Of a DNA stretch of 64,000 nucleotides, positions 1-8,380 are shown piece after piece. The position numbers were made by a program, and so were the translations under genes. Source of the stretch: Alkalinema pantanalense (lineage in GTDB: Bacteria > Cyanobacteriota > Cyanobacteriia > Leptolyngbyales > Leptolyngbyaceae); assembly GCF_050753345.1 (NCBI RefSeq), contig NZ_JBLZFX010000006.1:50205-114204 (forward strand), written 5' to 3'. The notes under the pieces were generated by a model that worked only from the letters and a program-made list of their open reading frames with translations, ran no database searches and was not told the origin of the DNA. The stretch's first letter is position 1. Each line of letters opens with the position of its first letter.

Positions 1-1006
1 ACGTTTCCGGTTCAAAGCTGAGGGCCGCATCATTGAGTCGTAACTTATCCAACGCTTCCCGCAGATCGGGAAACTGGTCGGCATCCGTGGGAAAGAGACC
101 ACAGAAGACCATGGGTTTAGCTTCGACGTAGCCTGGGAGCGGTGCGGGAGCTGCTTTACCCGCGATCGTAATCGTATCGCCGACGCGGGCATCACCCACC
201 GCTTTAATCGAAGCTGCGAGGTATCCCACTTCTCCGGCATGGAGACTATCGACCCGGACTTGCGTGGGAGCGAGCACACCCAATTCGTCAATCACATATT
301 CCTTCCCGGAGGCCATGAAGCGCACTTTATCGCCAACATTGACCACGCCATCCATGACGCGGAAGTAGACGACTACACCGCGATAGGCATCGTAGTAGCT
401 ATCGAAAACAAGGGCCCGCAGCGGTTGGTCGATCGTGTCTTGGGGCGGGGGAACTTTACGAACGATCGTTTCCAAGATTTCGGGTACACCAATTCCTTCT
501 TTGGCGGAGGCCAAAATTGCATCGCTGCAATCCAAACCAACCACTTCTTCCACTTCCTCGCGAACGCGATCGGGCTCAGCCCCCGGCAAGTCGATTTTAT
601 TGAGAACCGGGATGATTTCCAGATTATGTTCCAAGGCCAGATAGACATTGGCCAGGGTTTGCGCTTCCACACCTTGGGACGCATCGACGACGAGTAATGC
701 CCCTTCGCAGGCTGCCAACGATCGGGACACTTCGTAGGAAAAGTCAACGTGTCCCGGCGTGTCAATGAGGTTGAGGATATAGTCCTGACCATCCTGGGCT
801 CGATATTTCATCCGAGCAGCTTGCAGTTTGATGGTGATGCCACGTTCCCGCTCTAAGTCCATGTTGTCCAAGAACTGCTCCTTCATCTCCCGCGCTTCCA
901 CGGTGCCAGTGTCTTGCAGGAGCCGATCGGCCAAGGTGGATTTGCCGTGATCAATGTGAGCGATGATAGAGAAGTTACGAATTCGGTTGACGGGTACGTC
1001 GGTCAT
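1..1006 (-). CDS. lepA: Elongation factor 4 (LepA), C-terminus cut by window edge
   Basis: This is the N-terminal 335 codons of the ribosome back-translocating GTPase EF4/LepA, a cytoplasmic translation factor. The reverse-strand translation starts MTDVPVNRIRNFSIIAHIDHGKST. It has G1 (AHIDHGKS, about residue 16), the switch-II DTPGH (about 82) and NKID (about 136), in the order typical of LepA/EF-G-like GTPases. The sequence continues into domain II and the LSFEPET segment, where the window ends. The start ATG at 1006 is the natural LepA start. The gene is divergent from the histidine kinase at 1400. No lesion is seen in the part that is present. Confidence 0.95.
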   Translation of the reverse strand, partial: MTDVPVNRIRNFSIIAHIDHGKSTLADRLLQDTGTVEAREMKEQFLDNMDLERERGITIKLQAARMKYRAQDGQDYILNLIDTPGHVDFSYEVSRSLAACEGALLVVDASQGVEAQTLANVYLALEHNLEIIPVLNKIDLPGAEPDRVREEVEEVVGLDCSDAILASAKEGIGVPEILETIVRKVPPPQDTIDQPLRALVFDSYYDAYRGVVVYFRVMDGVVNVGDKVRFMASGKEYVIDELGVLAPTQVRVDSLHAGEVGYLAASIKAVGDARVGDTITIAGKAAPAPLPGYVEAKPMVFCGLFPTDADQFPDLREALDKLRLNDAALSFEPET

Positions 1007-1399
1007 AGGACTTTTAATACATCCAAAGTGAAAGCGAAACAAGTGAAAGCGAAACAAGGATTAGAAAAACATTTGCCACGAGGGCACAACCCATTAGAGC
1101 AGATTGCTTAAAATATTTTAACTAATGAAGGGTTCGGGGAACGATAAGTCCCCCGCGCTCCCCGTACTCAAGTAAGCATTGGGATAAATGGACTCCCTGC
1201 GCTGATTGAGGGAGGCAATGCCCTGAGAATCAGATTAGAGATGAGTTAACCACCAGCATTATGAGTTAACACTAGATAGAAGAAGCTTAAAACCAAAGCT
1301 CGAGTTGTCCTGATCCAAAAAAACGTTCCTCTCTACCGCTAGAGTTGGCAAACTTGAATTCATCGCCCTTACAATTAGTCATCCTTCAAAGATTGTGCT
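1007..1399. other. Intergenic region between divergent lepA and histidine kinase
   Basis: About 390 bases with no convincing gene. It holds a perfect 15-bp direct duplication (1028-1057, unit GTGAAAGCGAAACAA) just upstream of lepA, and a repeated ATGAGTTAAC in the 1230-1275 stretch. Promoters for both genes must lie here, but I cannot point to a clear -10/-35 pair. Confidence 0.6.
1028..1057. repeat. 15-bp tandem duplication in the lepA upstream region
   Basis: The unit GTGAAAGCGAAACAA occurs twice head to tail (1028-1042 and 1043-1057) with no mismatch, within 55 bases of the lepA start codon. It would fall in the lepA leader or promoter. Confidence 0.9.
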
Positions 1400-2806
1400 A
1401 TGGCAGCTCCGATCGATTCCCCCGGTATCGTCTCGCCCACCACAAATCTTGGCACTTGCCCAGACTTGTACCATCGCCTATTAACCCGGATTGCTTGGAG
1501 CATTCGCCGCACCTTGGATCTCAAAACGATCTATCAGCAGACGGTAGATGGTCTAGGGCAAGCATTGGATGTGAGTCGTTGTTTGATTTATTCGATCGAT
1601 CCCGATCAGTCTGTGGTGTTGGTGGAGGCCGAATATCACCAAGAAGGATTAAAGTCTTGGGTCAATACTGTGGTGAACTTAGCCCAAGATATCAGCTTTC
1701 AGACAGCCTTGGACAGTTTGCGCCCCACCCCTGCGGATGTCCACTTTGAAGTGAATGGATTGCTGGATGACTGTTGTGTCGTTGCCGATGCCATTCCCAT
1801 CGAAGATGTGCTCTACGATCGCCTAGTTGTGGCAACGGGGCACCAGGATCAACCCAACGGCTTTATTGTGCTCTGTCGTTGCCATAAGACTCATCAACCG
1901 TGGACAGAGGCAGAAATCGGTTTTTTGGAAGAATTAGCCGATCAAGTGGGTACGGCGATCGCCCATGCTAGCTTGTTCCAGCAATTGCAACGGGTCAACC
2001 ATAGCTTAGTCCGAAAACAAGAAGCACTAGAAGACGCCCGCGAGCGGGCGGAGGAAGCGTCTCGGCTCAAAAGCGAGTTTTTGGCTAATACATCCCACGA
2101 GCTACGTACCCCGTTGAACGGCATGATTGGCTTTTTGAAGTTGATCATGGATGGCATGGCAGATGATCCGGAGGAACAACGGGAATTCCTAGAGGAAGCC
2201 TTGAAGTCGGCGGAACATTTGTTGGACATTATTAACGACGTCCTAGATTTGGCCAAAATCGAAGCAGGTAAGCTCCAGATCGATCTCAGTCCAGTGAATT
2301 TAAACGAAGTACTGCAGCAACTGGAGCGATCTCAGGCCACCTCTGCCAAACAAAAAGGACTGACTTTCGATTTGCAAATGCCCAGCACCCATGATGAGGT
2401 GATTGTCTACGCCAACTACCAGCGGCTCTACCAAGTGTTAATTAACCTTGTGGGTAATGCGGTGAAGTTCACCCACGAAGGCGGCATCACTATCAGTACT
2501 GAGTTTGTCCGTAAAAAGACCACCGTGCAGAATCAGGAATGTCCCGGATTGGTCATGATTCGGGTGGCAGATACGGGAATTGGGGTCTCCTTGGAAAAAC
2601 AAGATCGGCTGTTCCAGTCCTTTAGTCAGATTGATGGTTCCCTTACAAGACGTTATGGCGGCACAGGCTTAGGGCTGGCAATTTCTCAAACCCTCGTCCA
2701 TGAGATGGGCGGTGAAGTCAATTTTTACAGCATGGGGGAAGGCTTGGGATCAACCGTAACGTTTACCGTGCCGCTGTTCCAAGAACCCGTCGCGATCGCA
2801 ACCTAG
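1400..2806 (+). CDS. GAF-domain sensor histidine kinase
   Basis: A 468-residue cytoplasmic two-component sensor kinase. A GAF domain spans roughly residues 25-190, followed by a short coiled coil (190-225). The HisKA box is FLANTSHELRTPLNG with the phospho-accepting His at about residue 233. The HATPase_c domain has an N-box (NLVGNAVKF, about 350), a G1 box (DTGIGV, about 391) and a G2 box (GTGLGLAIS, about 421). There are no membrane segments and no receiver domain, so the partner response regulator is encoded elsewhere and is unknown. The GAF lacks an obvious chromophore-binding Cys-His pair near the usual place, so I do not call it a phytochrome-type photoreceptor. The ligand is unknown. 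Confidence 0.93.
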   Translation: MAAPIDSPGIVSPTTNLGTCPDLYHRLLTRIAWSIRRTLDLKTIYQQTVDGLGQALDVSRCLIYSIDPDQSVVLVEAEYHQEGLKSWVNTVVNLAQDISFQTALDSLRPTPADVHFEVNGLLDDCCVVADAIPIEDVLYDRLVVATGHQDQPNGFIVLCRCHKTHQPWTEAEIGFLEELADQVGTAIAHASLFQQLQRVNHSLVRKQEALEDARERAEEASRLKSEFLANTSHELRTPLNGMIGFLKLIMDGMADDPEEQREFLEEALKSAEHLLDIINDVLDLAKIEAGKLQIDLSPVNLNEVLQQLERSQATSAKQKGLTFDLQMPSTHDEVIVYANYQRLYQVLINLVGNAVKFTHEGGITISTEFVRKKTTVQNQECPGLVMIRVADTGIGVSLEKQDRLFQSFSQIDGSLTRRYGGTGLGLAISQTLVHEMGGEVNFYSMGEGLGSTVTFTVPLFQEPVAIAT

Positions 2807-2891
2807 CCCATGGCGTACAGGAACCTTGTTGAATCAAAGTTTCATTCAAGTTCAATCAAACTGGCCTGACCGCCCTAAGGAAAATGGGGCT

Positions 2892-3179
2892 TCAATCCGA
2901 TTCGATCGCAGAATCAGGCTTGGGCCGATCGGTACTCCAAGCCCACCACACTGTTGTGCAATCACATTGATAGAATTCCTGGTACTTGCGGCCTTCGTCG
3001 GCATAGACAGGCGATCGACGGTTCAACCAGACCTGCTTGGCCTCTCGCGGAGATTTTGCACAAGCTGGGCATTGGAAGCCACGGGCATGAACCGCCGCTT
3101 CAGTCCAGACAGGGGGTACTAGAGAAAAAGCATCCATCGTTGGCAGCATTTTTGAGAGATTAAAATCAATTGACTGCAA
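2892..3179 (-). CDS. Small zinc-ribbon-like cyanobacterial protein
   Basis: A 95-residue protein of unknown function. It has a CPAC pair near residue 37 and a CDC pair near 72, the spacing expected of a one-zinc ribbon, and Trp-rich ends (VWWAWSTDRP). I recognise it as a family conserved in cyanobacteria, but no function is known to me. It starts 17 nt after the yggT stop on the same strand, so the two are probably co-transcribed. Internal Met codons (residues 11 and 15) are alternative starts. Confidence 0.7.
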   Translation of the reverse strand: MQSIDFNLSKMLPTMDAFSLVPPVWTEAAVHARGFQCPACAKSPREAKQVWLNRRSPVYADEGRKYQEFYQCDCTTVWWAWSTDRPKPDSAIESD

Positions 3180-3196
3180 TTTTCCGCTGCAATCCT

Positions 3197-3484
3197 TTAC
3201 TTCAGCGCCATCGTCATTAAACCTTGTTGACCTAAGAGAATTTCCCGTGCCAAGCTCAAAATTCCCACCCAGAGAATCGGGGTAATATCCACACCCCCGA
3301 TCGGCTGAATCAACTTGCGTGTAATCACTAAAAACGGCTCGGTGGGCAGCGCCACAACATTGAACGGAAAGCGAGTTAAATCAACTTGGGGGTACCAGGT
3401 CAAGACAATGCGGAAAATGAAGAGAAAAATCATGCCTCCAAGACCAATTCCCAAGGCTAGATTAGCAACCTCTAACATGGACAT
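3197..3484 (-). CDS. YggT family (Ycf19-like) membrane protein
   Basis: A 95-residue integral membrane protein of the YggT/Ycf19 family. It has a first hydrophobic helix at about residues 8-28 (ANLALGIGLGGMIFLFIFR), the family motif around TWYPQVDLTRFPFNVV, then LIQPIGGVDITPILWVGIL leading into a second membrane segment. Family members affect membrane and thylakoid or cell-shape functions; the exact role is unsettled. It lies directly upstream of the zinc-ribbon gene on the same strand. Met1 and Met3 are both possible starts. Confidence 0.88.
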   Translation of the reverse strand: MSMLEVANLALGIGLGGMIFLFIFRIVLTWYPQVDLTRFPFNVVALPTEPFLVITRKLIQPIGGVDITPILWVGILSLAREILLGQQGLMTMALK

Positions 3485-3640
3485 ACCTGTAGCGTCCTAT
3501 TGGTAAATGTTCGTGAATGTAAAGCTTTGTAACTTTAATTGTACTTAATTATGCGCCGCCTAGGGCTTGCCCCTTGCCCCTAGCTCCGCAAACCCCTAGA
3601 ATTTAGACAACTTGAATTATAAGGATTCCGGGATCGAATT

Positions 3641-3757
3641 ATGACGCCATCTTTAGCAAATTTCTTCTGGGGCTTACTGTACGGAGCAGTTGTTGTTGGT
3701 GGGATTTTGGCCGCTGTCATTCTTGTTAGCCAACAAGATAAAATCTCTCGCTCATAG
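3641..3757 (+). CDS. psbX: Photosystem II protein PsbX
   Basis: A 38-residue single-span subunit of photosystem II in the thylakoid membrane. The translation begins MTPSLANFFWGLLYGAVVVG and ends VSQQDKISRS, with one hydrophobic helix at about residues 9-30. Length and sequence match PsbX. It is followed about 70 nt later by a strong rho-independent terminator, which suggests a short monocistronic mRNA. Confidence 0.93.
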   Translation: MTPSLANFFWGLLYGAVVVGGILAAVILVSQQDKISRS

Positions 3758-3826
3758 TCTAGTTGATCTCGCTAGGGTGGTCAGGGGATGTCCCGATTAC
3801 TCCGGCTTTCAATCTTTTCCGTATGA

Positions 3827-3870
3827 GCCTCAGTGTACGATCGTGCGTCGATCGTGGGCTGAGGTTTTTT
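3827..3870 (+). terminator. Rho-independent terminator after psbX
   Basis: Outer arms GCCTCAG and CTGAGG, with a second internal pairing ACGATCG/CGATCGT, are followed directly by six T residues (3865-3870). It lies 70 nt past the psbX stop on the same strand. Confidence 0.85.
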
Positions 3871-3970
3871 GTATGGTGGCAACTTTCCCGCGCCGAGTGC
3901 CCTGCAAGTCGCTAACATAGAACAGATTCTTTCTTGCTGAACCAGCATTTATCCTGACGAGGAATTCATT

Positions 3971-4771
3971 GTGAATTTCGGTACTCCCGTTCCACTCCTA
4001 CTAGGTATTATTCTGATTCTGTTTGCGGTTTTTCTGTTCTTTTTGGAACGGTTTAAGCCGGGATACAAACGGGATTCGGATGTAGTCTATGCGTTTTTGG
4101 CGCTTTCTGTAGGAATTTTGTCGCTAGTCGATCTAGGTGCAACGCTGCAGCATTCCTTGCAGTCAGTAATTTTTACAGGGATGTTTGTTGCCTTAATTAT
4201 TGAGTCGATCGGTAAGCGCACTCCGGATAATACACCTAAGTCGGGGGGAGGGCCTCGAGATTATGATTTGCCACCTCGGAATTATCGCGCTGGGTTCGAA
4301 GAGAATTATGGTGCCATGGGGGGACTGGACGATCGGGAACCTCGCCGCCAAGTGCGGGGCGATCGCCGAGATGATTTGGATGATCGCAGCAGTCGCCGTC
4401 GCACAGAGCGCGATCGCTATCTAGAAGATCGGCCTCCGTCCCGCCGTCGGGCTCGGCCAGAGGATGACTACCCCACAGACTTGCCTACGATGGATGCGCC
4501 CCGCCGCGATCGTCGCGAGTCGAATAGCTGGGAAGATGAACCACCTGCCCCCCGGAGTATTCCATCTCGTTCCAGCGCACCTGATCTGAGTAATCGAGGG
4601 ATCACTACGGATGAGGTGGAAGTGCCCCGTCCCCGCCGCCGTCGTCCGGTAGAAGATAGCAAACCCCGGCGATCGCCTTCCGATGAGCCGCCTGCGGATT
4701 ATGTTGATTTTCGGCCTGTGGAACCCCCACCGCCTAAGGAAAGCTGGGGGCCTACAGCGGACGAAGCTTAG
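3971..4771 (+). CDS. ycf66: Ycf66 family protein
   Basis: A 266-residue protein of the Ycf66 family, known in cyanobacteria and some plastids; function unknown. The N-terminal ~75 residues hold three hydrophobic segments (PVPLLLGIILILFAVFLFF; VVYAFLALSVGILSLVDL; VIFTGMFVALII). The remaining ~190 residues are a disordered tail rich in Asp, Arg, Pro and Ser, with many DR and RRR runs. The start is GTG at 3971, chosen because GACGAGGA lies upstream and the family starts with MNFG-like residues. Much of the tail is coded by CGATCG-type words, so HIP1-like sequence has shaped its composition. Confidence 0.88.
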   Translation: MNFGTPVPLLLGIILILFAVFLFFLERFKPGYKRDSDVVYAFLALSVGILSLVDLGATLQHSLQSVIFTGMFVALIIESIGKRTPDNTPKSGGGPRDYDLPPRNYRAGFEENYGAMGGLDDREPRRQVRGDRRDDLDDRSSRRRTERDRYLEDRPPSRRRARPEDDYPTDLPTMDAPRRDRRESNSWEDEPPAPRSIPSRSSAPDLSNRGITTDEVEVPRPRRRRPVEDSKPRRSPSDEPPADYVDFRPVEPPPPKESWGPTADEA

Positions 4772-4783
4772 CAACTTAAGATG

Positions 4784-4811
4784 AAAGCTCAGAGATTTCT
4801 GGGCTTTTTTT
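4784..4811 (+). terminator. Rho-independent terminator after ycf66
   Basis: The stem AAGCTCAGA/TCTGGGCTT with a GATT loop is followed by a run of T, 13 nt after the ycf66 stop. Confidence 0.88.
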
Positions 4812-4896
4812 GTGGAAATTTCAGGCTGGATTGGGAACCGATTGCAGCCAATGCCAGTAGAAAATATTAGGACATCATTACAGCCTTAAAACCCCC

Positions 4897-5259
4897 ATGG
4901 ATCGGATTGAACTGACGAATATTCGTTGCTACGGCTACACTGGATTTCTGCCCGAAGAAACCGTTCTAGGACAGTGGTTTGAGGTGGATTTATCGATCGC
5001 GGTGGATTTGACGATCGCAGGGCAGACCGATGATCTGAACGACACTCTAGATTATCGTCAAGTCATTGAACAAACAAAAGCGATCGTGAAACAAGCCAAA
5101 TTTGCCTTAGTAGAACGGCTGGCAACAGCAATCGCAGACAGCATTCTAGCCCTTCCGAGGGTTCATGAAGTGCGCGTCCAGCTGCATAAACCTGCTGCCC
5201 CCATTCCTGACTTCGGCGGAAAAATTACGATCGACATTACCCGCCAACGATCGTCCTGA
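4897..5259 (+). CDS. folB: Dihydroneopterin aldolase FolB
   Basis: A 120-residue cytoplasmic enzyme that converts 7,8-dihydroneopterin to 6-hydroxymethyl-dihydropterin plus glycolaldehyde in folate synthesis. Family features seen are MDRIELTNIRCYGYTGFLPEE at the start (with the conserved Glu), VEVDL-like FEVDLSI, LDYRQV, ERLATAIADSIL and the catalytic-lysine region LHKPAAPIPDFGG. The length is normal for FolB. It stands alone between ycf66 and the prolyl oligopeptidase, with no other folate gene nearby. Confidence 0.95.
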   Translation: MDRIELTNIRCYGYTGFLPEETVLGQWFEVDLSIAVDLTIAGQTDDLNDTLDYRQVIEQTKAIVKQAKFALVERLATAIADSILALPRVHEVRVQLHKPAAPIPDFGGKITIDITRQRSS

Positions 5260-5363
5260 TTAACAATCGTCTTAATAATTTCCTATTGGCACTAGCACAA
5301 ACTAGGTGCCCGCAATAAAGCGTTTTTCCAGAGTTCCTCGTCACAATTCAAGCATTTGCGAGC

Positions 5364-7502
5364 ATGAAGTATTTGCTTAATTTCCTGCTCAGTTTCCTGT
5401 TCACAATCAGTCTTTCATTGCACACTATCACCCAGGCCAGTATGTCTCAAGCCAGTTTTACCTATCCAACCAGCAGAGTCACCAACCAAGTAGACAATTA
5501 CCACGGGGTTGCAGTCAGCGATCCCTATCGCTGGTTGGAAGACGCAGATTCTGCCGAGACCCAAGCCTGGGTAGAAGCACAGAATAAAGTGACGTTTGAT
5601 TATTTGGCAACGATTCCCCAACGATCGGAGATTCAAGCCCGTTTAACGGAACTGTGGAATTACGAAAAGTATGGCTTGCCGTTTAAGCGGGGCGATCGCT
5701 ATTTCTATTACAAAAATGATGGGTTGCAAAACCAAAGTGTGCTGTACACATTGGAAACGTTAGACGCGGAACCCAACGTTTTACTAGATCCCAACCAGTT
5801 ATCAGAAGATGGAACGGTAGCCCTTTCAGGCATTGCCATTACCGATGACGGCAAGCGGCTGGCCTACGGGATTTCTAAATCCGGTTCCGATTGGCAGGAA
5901 TGGCAGGTACGGGAAATTGCTACGGGTCAGGATTTGCCCGATCGTATCCAGTGGGTCAAATTTTCCGGGGCCGCTTGGACAAAGGACGGCCAGGGATTTT
6001 TCTACGCCCGCTACGATGAACCCAACGAGCAAAGCCAATTTGCTGCGGTTAATTACTACCAAAAACTCTACTATCACCGTTTAGGCACACCCCAGGCAGC
6101 GGATCAGTTAATTTACGAGCGCCCGGATGAAAAGGAATGGGGCTTTGGTAACTATGTGACCGATGATGGTCGCTATCTGATTATTTCCGTTTGGCAGGGC
6201 ACCGATCGCCGTAATTTGTTGTTCTACAAAGATCTGACCCAACCCGATGCACCTGTGGTGGAGTTAATTAACACCTGGGAAGCGAGCTATGGGGTGATTG
6301 AGAATGACGGATCAACCTTTTGGGTACAGACGGATCTGGATGCACCACGCGGTCGGGTCATTGCGATCGATCTGGCTCAACCGGACAAGGCCCATTGGCG
6401 GGAAATTATTCCCCAAGCTGAGGAAACCTTGCAGGGGGTAAATATCCTGAACAACCAGTTTGTGCTGACCTACCTGAAGGATGCCCGATCTCAGATCAAA
6501 ATCCACGGGTTAGACGGCACCTACGTGCGAGAGGTCGTTCTGCCGGGATTGGGTTCCGTCGGCGGCTTTGGCGGCAAACGGGAAGAGACGGAAACGTTTT
6601 ACAGCTTTACCAGTTTCGTGACGCCGAACACAATCTACCGCTACAACTTACAAACGGATGAAAGCACGGTCTTTAAACAGCCGCAGATCCAATTTGAGGC
6701 CGATCGCTATGAAACCCGACAAGTGTTTTACCTCAGCAAAGACGGAACCCAAGTGCCGATGTTCATCACCCACCGCAAGGGGTTGGCACTGAACGGCAAA
6801 AATCCGACCTTGCTCTACGGCTATGGCGGCTTTAATGTGTCGCTCACCCCGGCCTTTTCCGTGTCGAATTTGGTGTGGCTGGAGCGGGGTGGGGTCTACG
6901 TGGTGGCAAACCTGCGAGGCGGTGGCGAATATGGCGAAGCTTGGCATGAAGCGGGCATGAAACTGAAAAAACAAAATGTCTTTGATGATTTCATTGCTGC
7001 TGCGGAATGGCTGGTTGCCCAACGCTACACATCCCCCAAAAAATTAGCGATCGCCGGGGGCAGTAACGGTGGCTTGTTGGTGGGGGCTTGCATGATTCAG
7101 CGACCCGACCTATTTGGGGCAGCACTTCCGGCGGTGGGAGTGATGGATATGTTGCGGTTCCACAAGTTCACAATCGGCTGGGCGTGGATTTCAGAATACG
7201 GTTCACCGGAAAATCCGGGGGAGTTCCAAGCGATCTATGCCTATTCCCCGTTGCACAACCTAAAACCCGGCACCCACTACCCCGCGACGATGATTACCAC
7301 CGCAGACCACGACGATCGGGTGGTGCCTGCCCACAGTTTCAAGTTTGCAGCAGCACTGCAAAAGGCTCACCAGGGGCCAAATCCGGTGCTGATTCGCATT
7401 GAAACGAAGGCGGGCCATGGCGCAGGCAAACCCACTACCAAACAAATTGAGGAAGCAACCGACAAGTGGAGTTTCCTACTTGCCAACCTTGGGGATGACT
7501 AA
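5364..7502 (+). CDS. Prolyl oligopeptidase (S9A), probably exported
   Basis: A 712-residue serine peptidase that cleaves after proline in short peptides. The N-terminal beta-propeller begins at about residue 30 with YPTSRV, then DPYRWLED, and the C-terminal alpha/beta hydrolase domain starts at about residue 460. The catalytic Ser is in GGSNGG (about residue 567), the Asp in DHDDRVVP and the His in AGHGAGKP. The first ~25 residues are hydrophobic and look like a signal peptide (cut near TITQA), so export to the periplasm is likely. An internal Met near residue 27 would give a cytoplasmic form. Confidence 0.94.
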   Translation: MKYLLNFLLSFLFTISLSLHTITQASMSQASFTYPTSRVTNQVDNYHGVAVSDPYRWLEDADSAETQAWVEAQNKVTFDYLATIPQRSEIQARLTELWNYEKYGLPFKRGDRYFYYKNDGLQNQSVLYTLETLDAEPNVLLDPNQLSEDGTVALSGIAITDDGKRLAYGISKSGSDWQEWQVREIATGQDLPDRIQWVKFSGAAWTKDGQGFFYARYDEPNEQSQFAAVNYYQKLYYHRLGTPQAADQLIYERPDEKEWGFGNYVTDDGRYLIISVWQGTDRRNLLFYKDLTQPDAPVVELINTWEASYGVIENDGSTFWVQTDLDAPRGRVIAIDLAQPDKAHWREIIPQAEETLQGVNILNNQFVLTYLKDARSQIKIHGLDGTYVREVVLPGLGSVGGFGGKREETETFYSFTSFVTPNTIYRYNLQTDESTVFKQPQIQFEADRYETRQVFYLSKDGTQVPMFITHRKGLALNGKNPTLLYGYGGFNVSLTPAFSVSNLVWLERGGVYVVANLRGGGEYGEAWHEAGMKLKKQNVFDDFIAAAEWLVAQRYTSPKKLAIAGGSNGGLLVGACMIQRPDLFGAALPAVGVMDMLRFHKFTIGWAWISEYGSPENPGEFQAIYAYSPLHNLKPGTHYPATMITTADHDDRVVPAHSFKFAAALQKAHQGPNPVLIRIETKAGHGAGKPTTKQIEEATDKWSFLLANLGDD

Positions 7503-7663
7503 ATCTCGTGGCTGCGTCTCGTCGTTAAAACGGTACCGTCTGGGAAAATTGCGATCGCTGCCAAGGTGTCGATTCCTGTGGCACGATCGCAAGTATTGCC
7601 TAACAACAGCCTAACTACTTGAAAAGGAGCCGTCGTAGTTATCCATGTCTGTAACAACGGGTT

Positions 7664-7967
7664 CTAAGGCAACTGACTGCGCCATTTCTCCGGGTTCTGA
7701 GAACAGTGGAAAACAGCATAAACAACAATGATTGTGTCTGAATACTCATAGAAAACCACGTAGGGAAAGCGCCGAGCGATCGCCCTTCGGTAGCTTTCGT
7801 GGGCGATCGGATACATTTCTGGGTTGCGTTGGATGAATTGAACACAAGCATCAACACAACGAAGAAACTCTTCACCTAAACCAAGCTCTTGATCTTCATA
7901 CCATAGTGAAAGCCAGTGCCACATCTTGTTCTGCCTCTGGCTCAAGGATCAGATTTCTAAGCACCAT
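7664..7967 (-). pseudogene. ParE/RelE-type toxin gene with a one-base frameshift
   Basis: Reading from ATG at 7967 gives MVLRNLILEPEAEQDVALAF followed by TMV and a TGA stop (7896-7898). The next frame gives WYEDQELGLGEEFLRCVDAC and runs to 7664, ending NPEKWRSQLP. Joined at the AFT/WYED junction, the two make a normal-length (~100 residue) ParE-family mRNA-interferase/gyrase toxin, so one extra base lies around 7900-7905. The ATG overlaps the antitoxin stop by 11 nt, as in intact modules. An alternative reading, a shorter toxin from a TTG at 7945, would lack the conserved first strand. This could be an inactivated toxin, a sequencing error or recoding. Confidence 0.75.
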
Positions 7968-8184
7968 GCTGCCTGTTGCGAATCCGCTCCTTCACCAATT
8001 CCCAAGAACTACCGGAGTTAGGGTTCCGCAGGTAAGCAGCCTTTCGTTTAGCAAGTTCTTCTTTTTGCCAGTCAAGTACAGGAACTTGTTCTGGAGATTG
8101 GGCTATACTGTCCCACAAATCTTCCAGCAGTTGCAATTTTTCTGAGAGGGTTAACTCAAAAACTTGAGTAAACTCTGTGTTCAT
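7957..8184 (-). CDS. Addiction-module antitoxin (Unstab_antitox-like)
   Basis: A 75-residue antitoxin of the 'putative addiction module component' family. It has the typical LTLSEKLQLLEDLWDSIAQ helix, the VLDWQKEELAKR segment and a C-terminal SSWELVKERIR. I chose ATG 8184 (MNTEF) over an in-frame start at 8238 because family members start just before this helix. It is the first gene of a two-gene toxin module; the toxin start overlaps its stop codon. The reading frame is intact although the toxin is frameshifted. Confidence 0.85.
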   Translation of the reverse strand: MNTEFTQVFELTLSEKLQLLEDLWDSIAQSPEQVPVLDWQKEELAKRKAAYLRNPNSGSSWELVKERIRNRQHGA

Positions 8185-8380
8185 GCTGATTTCACCATAG
8201 TGACAGGCAATCTGCTTCAAGTCTATCACTGGCCACAATATGTCTAGTCATGACGAATTGATGCAGTTTGGCTCTACGCTGCTAACTAAAATTTAGACTC
8301 ATCAGGAAAAAAGCAGCACCGCAAAGTAGCTTAGGGAGAAAGGGGAGTAGTTAAGATTTGTCGAAGGAGGTATCTGGAGC

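Noticed and set aside
239..697. Plus-strand frame opposite lepA
   Set aside because: Mirror frame of the LepA coding sequence.
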